Assembly: GCA_015143295.1 (NCBI GenBank)
Contig: CM026562.1
Location: 9,638,041 to 9,702,040 of the forward strand
Reading direction: 5' to 3'
Origin: Tetracentron sinense
Lineage: Eukaryota; Streptophyta; Magnoliopsida; Trochodendrales; Trochodendraceae
DNA: 64,000 nt
A program made the position numbers and the translations under genes. The notes under the pieces are model-generated. The model was not told where the DNA came from. It saw only the letters and a program-made list of their open reading frames with translations, and ran no database searches. Of this stretch, positions 32,343 through 43,861 are shown one piece after another; the stretch's first letter is position 1, and the number at the start of each line of letters is the position of its first letter.

Positions 32343-32864
32343 GTGCACCTAGGAAGCACGGATATGGATACGGGTACGATACAATATGGATACGGCGAAA
32401 CGGCAAAACCTAAAAAAAAAAGATACGGATACGATCAGGATACGTCTATAATTTTTTTAAAATAATAATAATACTATATTTTGTATTATTATTACAAACT
32501 AACCATTGGTCAAATTCTGTTTATGTATAAAAAAAGACCTATGTTCATGCAAAAGCAAAAGAAATAAGGTCATCTCATCATCCATTAAGCAAAAAATAAA
32601 GTCATCCAATTATACACTAAGCAAAATATAAAGAAAATCATGTCCATGCAAAAACAAAAGAGATAGGGTCACACCCCTAGTCTCCAAAAAAAAAATTTCC
32701 CGTATCCCGGTCGTATCCCAGCTTATCCATGCCGTATCGGAGCCTTATCTGAAATAAAAAATTTATTTTTAATTAACAAGATAGGTTTCAGCCGTATCCT
32801 GCCGTATCAGATACGGATATGAAGCCTTATTTGGCGTATCCGTGCTTCCTAGGTGTGCACTAAT
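32343..32864. mobile_element. TIR element with GATACGGATACG subrepeats
   Basis: CACCTAGGAAGCACGGATA at the left is matched exactly inverted at the right end (TATCCGTGCTTCCTAGGTG). Both ends are full of ATACGG/CCGTAT motifs. GTGCAC flanks both sides and may be the target duplication. About 520 bp, no coding capacity. Confidence 0.7.
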
Positions 32865-33771
32865 GAGTAGACGTGGATATTATCTTAGATTCCGTTTAGT
32901 TAGATAATTATTGAGCAGTGATAGGCGTACCCATGAATCCTATTTACAAACCTAAGGCTAGACCTCATTGGTCCAGCCCCCCTGCTAACACTTGTCGCCA
33001 CCACCTTGCGTTTGGGACGATTATAACTGATGCTAGCATTTCTGTTATCCGAATAAGTATCCAGCGGAGCAAATTCGGATAGTAATTTCACTTTCCGTTT
33101 ATAATTGGATACGAATTATAAACTATATACATTTTAAATTTATAAAACTAATATAACCTTTAAAATATATTTTTTAATAAAAATTTAATTTAATTTTTTT
33201 AATATTAATTTACATTTTTTAAAACCTTTTTTTTAAAAGTAATCAAATAGATACTATTCAAATACAAATGTTTTAATTGGAGTCGGACACGGATATCATA
33301 TTTCACTATCCGCGTCGGATATTTATTCGGATATTCGAATATATAATCGGATACAAATTCAGATGCCCAACTATTCACTCTGAATCTGATCTGTTTATAG
33401 CCCTACCAATAAGGCGCTATTTATCATACCGAGCGATAAGATAAATATTTGCTTGTTTATTTTTGGGAAATGTTTGGTTTAGCTATATTAGTTTAATGCC
33501 GGTTCTCATTGGTCCATGTCCTCTCGGTGGTTAAGATTCACTCACTCTTACCGTTCATCCATTTAACCTTTGTTTTAAGAAAAAATATTAGTCTTATATT
33601 AGTTAAGCTTAATCAAAATTAGAATTTGGGGAGGGGGGGGGGGGGGGGGTTCGACTATGTAGCCGAAACTAGAGCAGTGATTAGGGGATCGTGTCCACAT
33701 GTCCTTTCTTAACCCTCTTTTAAATTAGTTAAGCTTTATTAAATTAAGGTTTATATTTTTTATTTTCTTTC

Positions 33772-33810
<39 letters not shown>

Positions 33811-34454
33811 TTATTAGTGCTATCAGAAAAATATTATTATTATTATTTTTTTTTTTTGAGTTAGGAAATTTGGATTATTTATGTCATCCCGGAGGACATG
33901 GGTGACATGGTTCGTCATGGATCAAGCAAAGAAGGAAATGGCTGAATTGAGAGTCACTTCCTCAAAGGAAACTTAGGCATATTACTAATTTATTAATTTT
34001 GATTAATAATTAAAATTAAATGATATTTAATTTATTTTTGGTGTATGAGAAGAAAAGGCTGGTGTGCCCGTAGCAGGACCCTTTTTTTTTTGGTAACCCT
34101 TAAAATCTTACTTTGTTTATTAAATGAAATGATAATGCTTCGGAGACCGTCTTAGGGCCGAGACCACCAAGACTGTGCTCTCGAGCACGAGATTTCAGGT
34201 GGGGCCCACCATGTGAAAATGGGTCCCACTTAAAATCCCATGCTCAGTAACACGATCTCGATGATCTCGGCCCTAAGATGGTTTCGGTAGCAAAATCCTA
34301 AATGAAACATGTATTATTATTAGGGAAATGGAAAACGGAACCAGGGGTCTAAGTTGACCCCACTGATCTCATTCATCCACAACCCTTTTTCAGCATACAT
34401 CAAATATGGTTAACTCCTAGGGTTAACCAATCTAACCATCGTTTTTAAAAAAAC
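32865..34454. other. Intergenic, AT-rich, repeat relics
   Basis: Contains a CTAAGGCTAGACCTCATTGG block (32950-32971) shared with 34975 and 45440, GATATCCG-rich sequence (33060-33370), a G-run (33631-33649), a (TA)n run (33776-33802) and foldback-core relics near 33510-33560 and 33705-33745. No gene. Confidence 0.6.
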
Positions 34455-34810
34455 AAAATTATAGCTACTCGTAAAACTGGCTCGTTAAGAGCTTGTTTTA
34501 GCTTGTTTATCAAATAAACAAACTGAGGTCACGCTTGATCTTTGAGCTTGTTTGGTTATCGAGCTCGAACTAAGTTTTTAAGTTTTGGTCTAAGAGTATA
34601 CAAGATAATAAAGGCAGTAAATGATCTCAAGTTCAGATCATTTAAGTAAACAAGCTAACCAAGCTCTAAGTTAATAGTTTTGTTAATAAGCTGAGCTTGA
34701 ACAAGAATAGTGAAACTCGAGTTGAGCAAGAGCACCCTTGTTACTTAACGAGCTGAACCTGAACACCCTATAACTCGGCTTTGCTCGATTAGCCCTATCC
34801 ACATAATACC
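34455..34810. repeat. Decayed relative of the GAGCTCG element
   Basis: Repeated GAGCTTGTTT, GAGCTCGAAC and AACTCGGCT blocks resemble 30839-31345, without clear ends. Confidence 0.4.
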
Positions 34811-34949
34811 ATAGTCGACCGTGTAGGGTCAATACCCCCTTAATTAGATGATGTTATCTAATAAGTGGTTGACCTTTGGTAGGTAACTACTTACACGGGA
34901 CATCAAGTATTAATATGGACAACTATTTCAGCAGGAAAATAGTCAATGT

Positions 34950-35375
34950 ACCTCGATCTCTATTTGCAAACCTAAGGCTGATCCTCATTAGTTCATGCTC
35001 CACTTTGAAATTCTCACCATAATTGGTGGGTTTTTAAGAGTAATGTTATCAGAATCAGACCGGTCAAGTGGCCGATTCCAGTTCAACCTGGTCCGGTTCG
35101 ACTATATCCTTTTTCATAAAAAAAATATTTTTTTTTCAATTTTTACTCATTTATGACCGGTTCTCAATTTTTTTTTACCACCGGTTCCTGGTTCAATCGG
35201 TCGATTCTCACGGTTTGACGGACTACACCCGGTTTTGAATTTCATCCGATTTTGAGGATTTTGGGAACCGGTGAGGGGGTCGGTTCCCGGTTCCACCGCC
35301 CAGTACGGTTCTAACTACACTGTTTAAGAGTGGGGGCGTAAACCAATGACGATCAGCCTTAAGTTTGTAAATGGA
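34950..35375. mobile_element. Inverted-repeat element with a second element inside
   Basis: GATCTCTATTTGCAAACCTAAGGCTGATC... at the left matches inverted GATCTCCATTTACAAACTTAAGGCTGATC... at the right. Between about 35045 and 35320 lies a separate segment rich in ACCGGTT/CCGGTTC, which looks like a nested insertion. No ORF. Confidence 0.55.
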
Positions 35376-36058
35376 GATCCCATATATGCATTGCTCATTT
35401 CAATAAGAAAGTGAGTATATACTCTACAAAGTACTGAACCACACTTTTTCTCGATGTTATAGTAGATGGGAGGGTGTCTTTAGGAGATGAACAGAGAGCA
35501 GAGACGCCACTTTTCTCGAAGCGTCGTTTAGGGTCGGGGTTGAAGAGGCGTTGTGTTTCTTGAAGCGTTGTTTAAAACAATGAAACAATGACAGAGGAAG
35601 AGAAGAATGGAGATGCAAGGCCCAAAGCTTTTCTCCAACTGTCATTTTGTTAAGAATGGGATCGCTTCTAAGGCTCACAAAATTCATATAATATTTGTTT
35701 GAACTGTTTAACAATGATAAGTGTCGCTATCACAGCAAGAGTTTGAACATGGAGAAATATACGCTCTTCTAAGGAAAGGGGAAGGAAAAAGCAGCAGTGG
35801 TTTATAAGGGACTTGACTTTGCAGGGTTGTATAAGGGACAAAACAGCCCTCCTTAAGTCAATCCCTTTTGGAGTGGAGTGATTGAGTGAATTTACCCTAT
35901 GGCACCTTAACCCTAACTATAGGATAAGTGTCATAGGTCTGATTGTGTGTGTTTAGGTGTTTTTCTCAAAAACCAATGTTTAAAAAAACAACAAAAATTT
36001 ATACAAGAGGAATGAAAAAGTCCTGAGAGGAGACTGTAGGATCCTCTTCCTAGCTGAC
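35376..36058. other. Intergenic, no gene seen
   Basis: The 85-residue minus ORF at 35457-35714 matches nothing I recognise; no splice or promoter context supports it. Confidence 0.5.
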
Positions 36059-36059
36059 C

Positions 36060-36235
36060 GCAGCATCCCTTGTCCCTTTTAACCTATTGTTAACTATGAT
36101 TAAACTTAATTAAATTATGATTAATAATTTTTTTAATTTTTTCTTTCTAAAAAGCAAAGCTGGATGGATAAACCCCAGGGATAAGTGAATCTTAACCACA
36201 ATTAATGAGTGTTAAAAAGGAGTGTGGGCTTAGAA
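36060..36235. mobile_element. Foldback MITE member (decayed)
   Basis: TGTCCCTTTTAACCTATTGTTAAC at the left and TTAACCACAATTAATGAGTG at the right are inverted copies of the foldback core; spacer AT-rich. Confidence 0.5.
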
Positions 36236-37119
36236 GCTGACCGCGTGGTTAGTTTTCCATTTCCCAATCAAAAAATGTCCCATTTACAAGTCCAAATGTT
36301 TCTCGTTATGGGTAAGTTTCAATGTTTTTGTTCTTTTTTAAATGAATAAAACTTACATAATTAAGGGAAAAGATATTCCTTTATCATAAGTGTTAACCTA
36401 TGTAATCAAGACAATTGTCGGACGCTCCACGCATATGATTCAAGAGGGCTGTGCACGCTGATTCTGGAGGGTGACTCAAAAATCCTCTTAGATGTGAACA
36501 TGGAGAAAAGTAAATTCCGTCACTGGGCAATGAATATGAAAAATTAAACATGTGAAAAATAAATCAATACAGCTTTTCTTCTGAAAATAGGTCTTGAATT
36601 CAATAGGATCCAAAACTTGATTCCCATTAGCACATGTGAATGCAGTCTTTTTCTAGAGCATCATACTAGTTTTCTAGCCATTAACATTCAAGCTAATCAA
36701 CAAACTGTTTCTATCAAAGGCCAGTTTTCTCTGAATCTGATTCCAGGCCAACTTATAACACACCCAAAACTGAAACGATTAAAAGCAAGACGGAACGAGT
36801 CAAAGTAAAAGGTAGAAGATCTGAAAACATAATAACTAGGTGATCAAGGCGACATCACTGATAAGTTACATTTGATAATAAAACAAGAAGCAAGTGTAAG
36901 GACAGGACATATACCTAACAAATCTCTAACTCATTGTTATACATAGTTCAGAAAAGAACTAACCCTATAACCAATCAGATGTCTACTCATTGCTATACAT
37001 AGCTCAGAAACATATATCGGACCCCACCGTCCGAATAGGAGCTTGCAACCAGACTATGGGTATGCAAAAAAATTAACATTCAGACGTGCAGAATGTGTAT
37101 GAAAAACCTCCGAGAACAC
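36236..37119. other. Downstream flank of FAR1-family locus
   Basis: No clear gene. A ~56-bp tandem duplication occurs near 36930-37015 (CTCATTG.TATACATAG.TCAGAAA twice). It may contain terminal exon or UTR of the FAR1-family gene; no stop-bearing terminal exon could be identified. Confidence 0.4.
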
Positions 37120-38777
37120 CATTGCATGCATTCTGGTCTTGGTTGTTGGTTCTGATAAGTCAAACAAGCCCAAAAACATGCCTATAATTCTCCGATAAGA
37201 GACAAAATCAGTTAAAATACTTGAGAAAGATATTACTGTTGTGACACAAGCACAATGGAAAGCATTGGAATCTCAAACCCTCTCTTTGAAGTTTTATTTA
37301 AAGCCAAACTAGTTGCTCACTCTCAACACAGTTGTCGAGTCAAATTACCCCTGCAACACATTTAAAACCTAGTATTAGCAGATTATAGAATCGGTGAAGT
37401 GTTAAAAACATAGCAAAAGGAACATTTTCTAGGCAACTAAAATTCAACCTTATGTGGGAGGCTCTGTCGCATTTCAGACTGGTCGGTAATAATTGGTTCC
37501 GATAAGTCAAAAAGGCGCTGTAATACGAATAAATTTATTTATATTTTATAAGAGACCAACTTGTTGAAGTAGTTGGTACACAACATTGTCATAGGAAAAG
37601 AAAAAGTTAAGGCATTCTAAATTCAAACCCTTGGAAGAAAATTCTGATATGTGCCAAATTGTTCGCCAAATCTCAGTTCAGGTGTTGATTCTTGCCCCTT
37701 AAAATTTTTTGAAAATCCAGTATAAGAAACAAGCAAAAGCAATTAAAGAAGGTAATGCAAAATTAACAATAGGAACAGGTGCCAGATCACAAGATTTCAA
37801 ACCCTGTGTTGAATGCTCATGCTAGACTGGCTGCCCACTATTGGATCTGATAAGTCAAAATGCCACTGTAATACGTAAAAGAAACGCAGTTGCTGTTACA
37901 ATTATATTGTATGCACAAGATAATCATAAGAGACAATTTTACGATGTTAGAATTTCAAACCTTCTGCTGGAAGTTCTTTTGTGTGCCAAATTGGTTGCCA
38001 GCCCTCAACTCAGTTGACGAGTTCCAGTCCTTCGACAATTAAATATCCAGTATAAGCAAACTAAGAAAGGCAATTAAATTAGACAATACAAAAGCAACAA
38101 TGGGGCTAGGTGAAAGATGACAATATGTCAAACCATAGGTAGGATGCTCATGCCAGGCTGGTTGCTGATTATTGATTTTGATAAGTTAAAATGGCACTGA
38201 CACATGTAAATTTCTTTATTAAGACACAAAATAAGTTGAAGTAGTTGGTATAAAAAAATATCATAGAAAAAAAAGAAGCAGCATGTTTTTGAGGCATGAG
38301 CTAACACCCTCTGTTGTAAGTTTTGTTGTGGACCAAAAGGTTTGCCAACTATCAAGTCAGGTGTTGTGTCTTGTTCCTCTAAGAAATTCAGAAATGCGGT
38401 GCAGATAAACTAACAAAAGCAGTTAACGTAGACAACAAAAAACTAACAAAAGGAACAGATATAAAATGGAAAATTTTCAAACCGTGTATTGGACACTGAC
38501 ACCTGACTGGTTGCGATTTGTTGGTACTGAGAAGTCAAGCTGGCATGAGTAATAGATGTAAGTTTTCTTAATAAGAGACAAATCAGTTAAAGTCCTTGGT
38601 ATGCACAACGCATTCATAAAGGAAGCACGAGTATAAGCTGTAAGGATTTCAAACCGTTTGTTGGAAGCCTTCTTGCACGATAGATGGGCCGTGAACTCTC
38701 AAGTCAGGCGCCTGTAACAAAACTTACAATTAATATAAGCAAACTATTGAAAATAAATAAATAAATAAATTAAAAAA

Positions 38778-38926
38778 ACCCGCATGGGTAGGGTTCCGGT
38801 CTTGGGAGAGATCCCCAAGGTCTCGAGTTCAACTCCTCCCGGGCTTACCCAATGCATGTGGTTTGTGGGTGATTACGTGCATTCGAAGGGACTAGTCCTT
38901 GTCAGGGTTGGGACACCTTCCGTTAC

Positions 38927-38937
<11 letters not shown>
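38778..38937 (+). mobile_element. tRNA-derived SINE inside the cassette array
   Basis: GGTCTCGAGTTCAACTCC (38819-38836) resembles a pol III box B, preceded by a CGCATGGGTAGGGTTCCGG head and followed by a body ending CCTTCCGTTACCAAA and a (CA)n tail (38933-38973). It enlarges one repeat interval of the array by about 230 bp. Confidence 0.55.
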
Positions 38938-38972
<35 letters not shown>

Positions 38973-38973
38973 A
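38933..38973. repeat. (CA)n microsatellite
   Basis: About 19 CA units with one AA interruption, at the end of the SINE. Confidence 0.9.
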
Positions 38974-39751
38974 GTACGAATAGACATTGGGTATGAATGA
39001 TAAGATATCAATGTTCCATACCACATCTTGCATGCTCATACTGAACTGGTTGCCAATTGTTGGTTCTGACAAGTCAAGCTGGCATGGTGATACATGTAAA
39101 TTTTTTGAAGAAAGACAAAAATCAGTTTAAGTACTTCACACAACACTATCGAAAGAGGGGTGAGATTTCAAACCCTTTGTTGGAAGTTCTGTTGTGTGCC
39201 AGACTGGTTACCAACTCTCAACTCAGTAGTTGAGTCAAATTGTCCCTGTAACAAATATAAATACATAGGATAAGCAAACAAAGCAATTCAAGTAACAATG
39301 CAAGCCTAAGAAGAGGAATGTGTTTATGGTGAAAGTAGTTCTGGGCCTGTAATATGAGTAGATTCTCTTGCAAGAAATGAAAGCAATTAAAATACACTTG
39401 GTGGACAACATTGTCATAAAAGAAGTACAAATCTAAGGGGTTAGAATTTCAAACCCTTTGTTGGATGATATGTTGTGTGCAGAACTGATTTCCTATCCTC
39501 AACTCAGTTGGATCGAATTGTTCCTGCAATAATGTAAAGATCTCCTATGACAAGACATCTAAAATAAAGTAGACAAACAGTTTTAACTTTTAAGAAACAT
39601 GATACTATAAGATGACAAAATTCTAAACTGCATGCAAAGCTCTCCTGCATGCTACCCTGGCTGCCAAGACTTGGAGTTTTAGGAACAACTTATAGTTATA
39701 AAACAGAGAGAAAAAAAAGTCATATTAAGAATATGTATTGAATCATTCCCG

Positions 39752-42154
39752 TTATTGTGAATGCACCTTTTGGCAAGTTGATATAGTGTGACCAGGCTCC
39801 TTGCATATGCTGCACATCTCACCCTTTGCTTTTGCTACATTTATTTCCTCTGTGATGGCTATGTTTCTCTCTGATGAAGATTCTGATATCTGTCCTGTTG
39901 GGCAAACTCTTTTGGTCACTTGTAAAGGATCAGATGCACGAGTGCATCTAGTAATACTTGTCTGAGGTATCACAAGCAGCTCGTTCATTCCACTGCTTTC
40001 ACAGGCATTACTATTGTTACTACTACAAGCAACATTTCTCTGTGTGCACACTTTGTCCACATGTGATTCACTTCTTTTACGAGTGTTACGACTACTGCTA
40101 CAAGGCGTAGCCCCAGATTGCATGTCTGTGACGACAAGGTCATTTCGATTGCGAAGATTAAACAATGTCTCTTGTAATGCTTGTAAAGCAACCTCATAGG
40201 TGTGCTCAGATATGGCTGCTTCCTCCACAATTTGAATGATTCGTATGTATAGATCATTATGACGATGTACTTCATTACCAATTCCCACATCACTAGAGCA
40301 ATAATCCAAACACGTGTGTTTAAAATCCTTCCTCCAACGTGAGAGAATGTAACGACATGGAACCTCATCTACATCATTCTCATTAAGGACATATAATGCA
40401 TGTCTACAAAGAAAGCCTTTGAACTGAAACAAACGACAAATGCAATGAACTTCTACTTCAGTTTTATTAAAATGAACTTCATATGTCTTGGGCCCCAAAC
40501 TGCTACCATCCTTGGCAAAACTACGCTCTTTCACCATATAAGTAATAATTGGTCCATCAACCTTAACTTGTAAGATGTTAAAGCAAAGAGACATACCACT
40601 TACCTCAGCTTGGAATTTATTAAATATACCTTTTGTGTATATTTTGGCGAGCTGTCCCTCAAAACAACAGTTGAATTTTAGAACAGGAACTGTATGGAAT
40701 GATTCAAAATCTGCCTGGATTTCCTTCTTGTAGTTACTTTGTAAAACTAACTCGTACTTATCAAGAAAGTCTTTCAAAGAAGTCTTGGGATAAACAAATC
40801 CATCAAAAAAGACATTGAGAGTCTCATTACGTTGGCTAGTGGACATTCCTGCATAAAATGTGTCCTTTACAAAAACTGGGACCCATTTTTGTCGATTTTC
40901 ATATACCATTCGGAGCCATTCATTATCTGCAAGTCCATAACCATTGATCATATTCTCCCAAGCCATTTCAAAGTCACCGACTCTTTTAGAGTCATAAACT
41001 GCATTTTTTAGCACCTTCTTGACTGCTTTATAATCACTTAATCCTCCCAATTTGTCTGGAAGTTTATTCATGATGTGCCACAAGCAGAGACGATGACAGG
41101 CTTCAGGAAACACCTCAGTAGTTGCTCCTTGAATAGACCCACACTGATCTGTAATTATGGCATTTGGAAGGTGTCCTGATACTGATTTTAACCATGCCTT
41201 AAACAACCAAATGAATGACTCTCTTGTCTCATCTGCCAGTAAACCACAGCCTAGCAACACCGATTGCCCATGATGGTTCACTCCCAAAAAATAAACAAGT
41301 GGCATGTCGTATTTGTTTGTCAAACACGTAGTGTCTAACATGATTATGTCACCAAAGTAAGCACATGCTGCCCTAGACCGAGCATCAGCCCAGAACACAT
41401 TCCTTAAACATCCTTCTTCGTCAAGATCGATTACGTAAAAGAAGGCAGGATTCTTAAACTGCATGCGACTAAAAAATTGATGAATGGCCTCTGAATCTCC
41501 TTCTCCAAGCTTCAGCCACCTTGATGGATCAATACAAGTGTAGCATTCTTTTACCCAAAATGGTAAGTTTTCATGTCCCCCTGAGTCTACAACCAAGGTT
41601 GGGTACGACTTAGTCAACATTTTTCTTGCTTCATAATTGGATTGTGAACTCCTCTTACTTCCACCATCCAAGTGCTTATTGGATATAGGGAAACGTTCTG
41701 ATGGATTAAGTGGATGGTTGTGTTCAATTATAGTTTCGACCACTTTCCACTTTTTAGAGTCTGTTAGCTTTAGCCTCATCCTTGCTTTACAATCACTTCT
41801 CAAATCCGGTCTTGGTAAATCGGGTGTTTTTTCTATTCGTCTACTAAAACCCTCCTTGTTACATGTATATAAGACATGGTACAACTCAGAAGTACTCTTT
41901 CTTGCATGTGAGGATTTTAGTTTTGTGGCAAATCCTATGGTCTCAGCATAGAGATTGTAGGCCTCATAAGCTGATTCTTTGGTTTCAAACTCCATTCCAA
42001 CATTAGGAGCTCTATTTGAATCTCCTTCAGTTGTAAAGGGTTCCACAATAGAATAATCTTCTTCCAACTCATGGTCACCTGGATAAAAATTTGTGGTACA
42101 TTCTCCATCTAATCTGTCATTCCTTTCCACTCCTTCCTCTATTAACATCTCCAT
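39752..42154 (-). CDS. FAR1-RELATED SEQUENCE family protein (FRS5-like), 800 residues
   Basis: One uninterrupted frame in the main exon. Domains: FAR1 DNA-binding zinc-finger region about 54-150 (GMEFETKESAYEAYNLYA, CNKEGFS, DCKARMRLKL, EHNHPLNP); MULE transposase-like core about 265-365 (IMLDTTCLTNKYDMPL with Asp, AIITDQCGSI with Asp, HRLCLWHI); SWIM zinc finger C571, C573, C583, H585; C-terminal CCHC knuckle C781, C784, H789, C794. The family descends from Mutator-like transposases and acts as nuclear transcription factors, for example in far-red signalling. ATG at 42154 is the first in frame; the frame is open upstream but lacks another ATG. TAA follows ...CQKVHSQ, but AAAAG|GTGCAT at 39767 is a possible phase-0 donor into the cassette array. 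No TIRs or duplication flank it, so it is read as a host gene. Confidence 0.92.
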   Translation of the reverse strand: MEMLIEEGVERNDRLDGECTTNFYPGDHELEEDYSIVEPFTTEGDSNRAPNVGMEFETKESAYEAYNLYAETIGFATKLKSSHARKSTSELYHVLYTCNKEGFSRRIEKTPDLPRPDLRSDCKARMRLKLTDSKKWKVVETIIEHNHPLNPSERFPISNKHLDGGSKRSSQSNYEARKMLTKSYPTLVVDSGGHENLPFWVKECYTCIDPSRWLKLGEGDSEAIHQFFSRMQFKNPAFFYVIDLDEEGCLRNVFWADARSRAACAYFGDIIMLDTTCLTNKYDMPLVYFLGVNHHGQSVLLGCGLLADETRESFIWLFKAWLKSVSGHLPNAIITDQCGSIQGATTEVFPEACHRLCLWHIMNKLPDKLGGLSDYKAVKKVLKNAVYDSKRVGDFEMAWENMINGYGLADNEWLRMVYENRQKWVPVFVKDTFYAGMSTSQRNETLNVFFDGFVYPKTSLKDFLDKYELVLQSNYKKEIQADFESFHTVPVLKFNCCFEGQLAKIYTKGIFNKFQAEVSGMSLCFNILQVKVDGPIITYMVKERSFAKDGSSLGPKTYEVHFNKTEVEVHCICRLFQFKGFLCRHALYVLNENDVDEVPCRYILSRWRKDFKHTCLDYCSSDVGIGNEVHRHNDLYIRIIQIVEEAAISEHTYEVALQALQETLFNLRNRNDLVVTDMQSGATPCSSSRNTRKRSESHVDKVCTQRNVACSSNNSNACESSGMNELLVIPQTSITRCTRASDPLQVTKRVCPTGQISESSSERNIAITEEINVAKAKGEMCSICKEPGHTISTCQKVHSQ

Positions 42155-42227
42155 CAAGAGAAATCCCCATCTAAACCCCACCAATTGGATCCATGTTGGA
42201 GTAAATCTTCTCCAATCACCAACTCAT
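42117..42227 (-). promoter_or_regulatory. Three upstream ORFs in the FAR1-family leader
   Basis: uORFs at 42227-42216 (3 codons), 42194-42171 (7 codons) and 42170-42117 (17 codons, overlapping the main start by 38 nt in another frame). Such uORFs commonly lower translation of the main frame. Confidence 0.7.
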
Positions 42228-43800
42228 CCGAGTAGATGGAGACTCACTTAATCCAATGGAAGCCTGATACAATCGACACAAAAATATAAGAAGTCTAAAC
42301 CAAAATTCTGCTATAGCATACATCAGGAAAAAATAAAACCACATGGCCTGAGTTTCAGCATAGCAATGGACACAAGAGTATACCATAATTTAGTACAAAA
42401 AATACCAATAAAATAAATACCAGAAAATTTGTAACTGAATTGTAAATTTCATATCAATAATATCACATAAAGTCACAATGGATTTATTAACAATTGCATA
42501 TGGTATGACACAAAATAGTACTATATCATCCTGTAAAACACATTAAGTAATCAACACGGCAAAACAGAAGAAATAAGACAAACAGAATAACATAGCTGAG
42601 AAAATTAACAATATGAAAGTGAATAATTAAAAGACTAAAAGGGAATATTAAAAGAGATCCAAAACAAGAAACATGGTCCTTCATCCCTAGAACAAATAGT
42701 CTGTGAGAAGATAGAGGCAGGGTGCCCCTTGCTGTCATAAACAAAGCAAGCACAGCAATAAAGCATGGCCAATAGAAAGCAAATTTTCCGTAAAGAAAGG
42801 ACACATATTTGCTGGTAAGAATACCAAATTATCAACTGTTGAACATAATTTAATGTAGTGGATATTCTAGACTTCTAGCTCCTTATTTCTGCAGAGAAAC
42901 ATCGAACTATTTGGGGGAGCTGGAGTGGGTAAAACATTACTCATCATCATTAGTATTGAGCATTTCTATGGGACCCCAATTAACCACCTAGGAGCCTTCA
43001 AGCACAAGCACATGAACTAACAAACAGATCAAATGTTCAAACTCAGCTCTATACTAGAGTTTATAAGCGCACTAAATATATAAAATGATGAAACCACTTT
43101 TCTATAGAAGTCGAGTGAGTCATTGAACATGAAAATTACCATCCAGTACGAAGTTAGGTTCCATTGACATACATGATCCACCCCCTAAACTCAGAGGAAT
43201 TAAAACCTGTTTTCTATTATGGTTAGATAATTCAAGAGCTTTTTTGGTTTCTCAATTTCTATATGCAGCTTGAAGTTAGGTTCCAGTATAGTTTTCAATT
43301 TCAATTAAATGAGATCGATGCTCTAAACAACAGAAAAATTGCTACCGCTCCGAATCTTCACATTTCATTAAAGAACAGTAAAATTACAGTGAGCAAAATC
43401 ATACATAGAATGAATTTGTGGAGATAAGCAAACATTATTTGTACAAAGTGACTGATTCAGATTACAAACTCAACCTAAAACATATCTAAAACAAAAAAAA
43501 AAAAGTGACCCAATTGAGCCCTAATGCTAAATTGTGGATCAAAAGCTAGTTTACTGGATTCAAATTGTAGAAGAAAAACAGAAATCACAACTAGAAATTG
43601 CAAAAACAAAGCAAACTAATCGGAGAAACGTAAACCCTAAAAAAAAAGAGCTTGATTGAAGCATTGCCTACCGATTTTGAGGCACTTGGAGAGATTTTAT
43701 ACTCGAACGTTGATCGATGATGTAAAAAGGGAATGCAGAAGAAGAAAGGGGAGGATGGCGGGCTTGAATGGGAGCTTTTTAATTTAAAAAGATAAGAAAT
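42155..43800 (-). other. 5' leader and leader intron of the FAR1-family gene
   Basis: GTATCAG|GCTTCC at 42264/42263 is a good acceptor and AAATCG|GTAGGC at 43672/43671 a good donor on the minus strand, giving a 1408-bp intron in the 5' UTR. Exon 1 would lie upstream of 43672; the start is not visible. The leader exon holds three upstream ATGs (42227, 42194, 42170); the last overlaps the main ATG out of frame. Short ORFs inside the intron have no known domains. Confidence 0.65.
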
Positions 43801-43861
43801 AAAAGAGGAAAAAAAACAGAAGAAGAAGCCCTGGTCTGGTCCTCTAGGGTTGGCCTTTGAA

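Larger units (their letters stand above)
37120..39688 (-). repeat. Array of at least 13 exon-like cassettes behind the FAR1-family gene
   Basis: Two related cassette types alternate on the coding strand. Type A (39523-39455, 39245-39174, 38711-38655, 38376-38308, 38029-37961, 37697-37629, 37350-37279) encodes peptides like GQFDSTTELRVGNQSG.. . Type B (39688-39629, 39078-39022, 38539-38483, 38196-38134, 37865-37803, 37517-37449, about 37167-37120) encodes peptides like FDLSDPIVGSQSS.. . Spacing within a type is about 335-350 bp. Most are preceded by AG (often TTACAG or TGCAG) and followed by GTTTGA, a possible donor that is also Val-stop. Eleven are 57-72 nt, multiples of 3 and phase 0. The copies 37350-37279 (internal stops), 39688-39629 and 37167-37120 are decayed. 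A B copy is missing between the first two A copies. Confidence 0.8.

Noticed and set aside
36617-36808. Plus-strand ORF of 63 residues
   Set aside because: No domain, no splice or promoter context; chance in AT-rich DNA.
38778-38850. A functional tRNA gene
   Set aside because: Box B is recognisable but there is no cloverleaf or clear anticodon arm; better read as a SINE head.
39752-42154. An active Mutator-like (MULE) transposase
   Set aside because: The gene has the FAR1 domain order, an intact long frame, a spliced leader and no terminal inverted repeats or target duplication, so a domesticated FAR1-family gene fits better.
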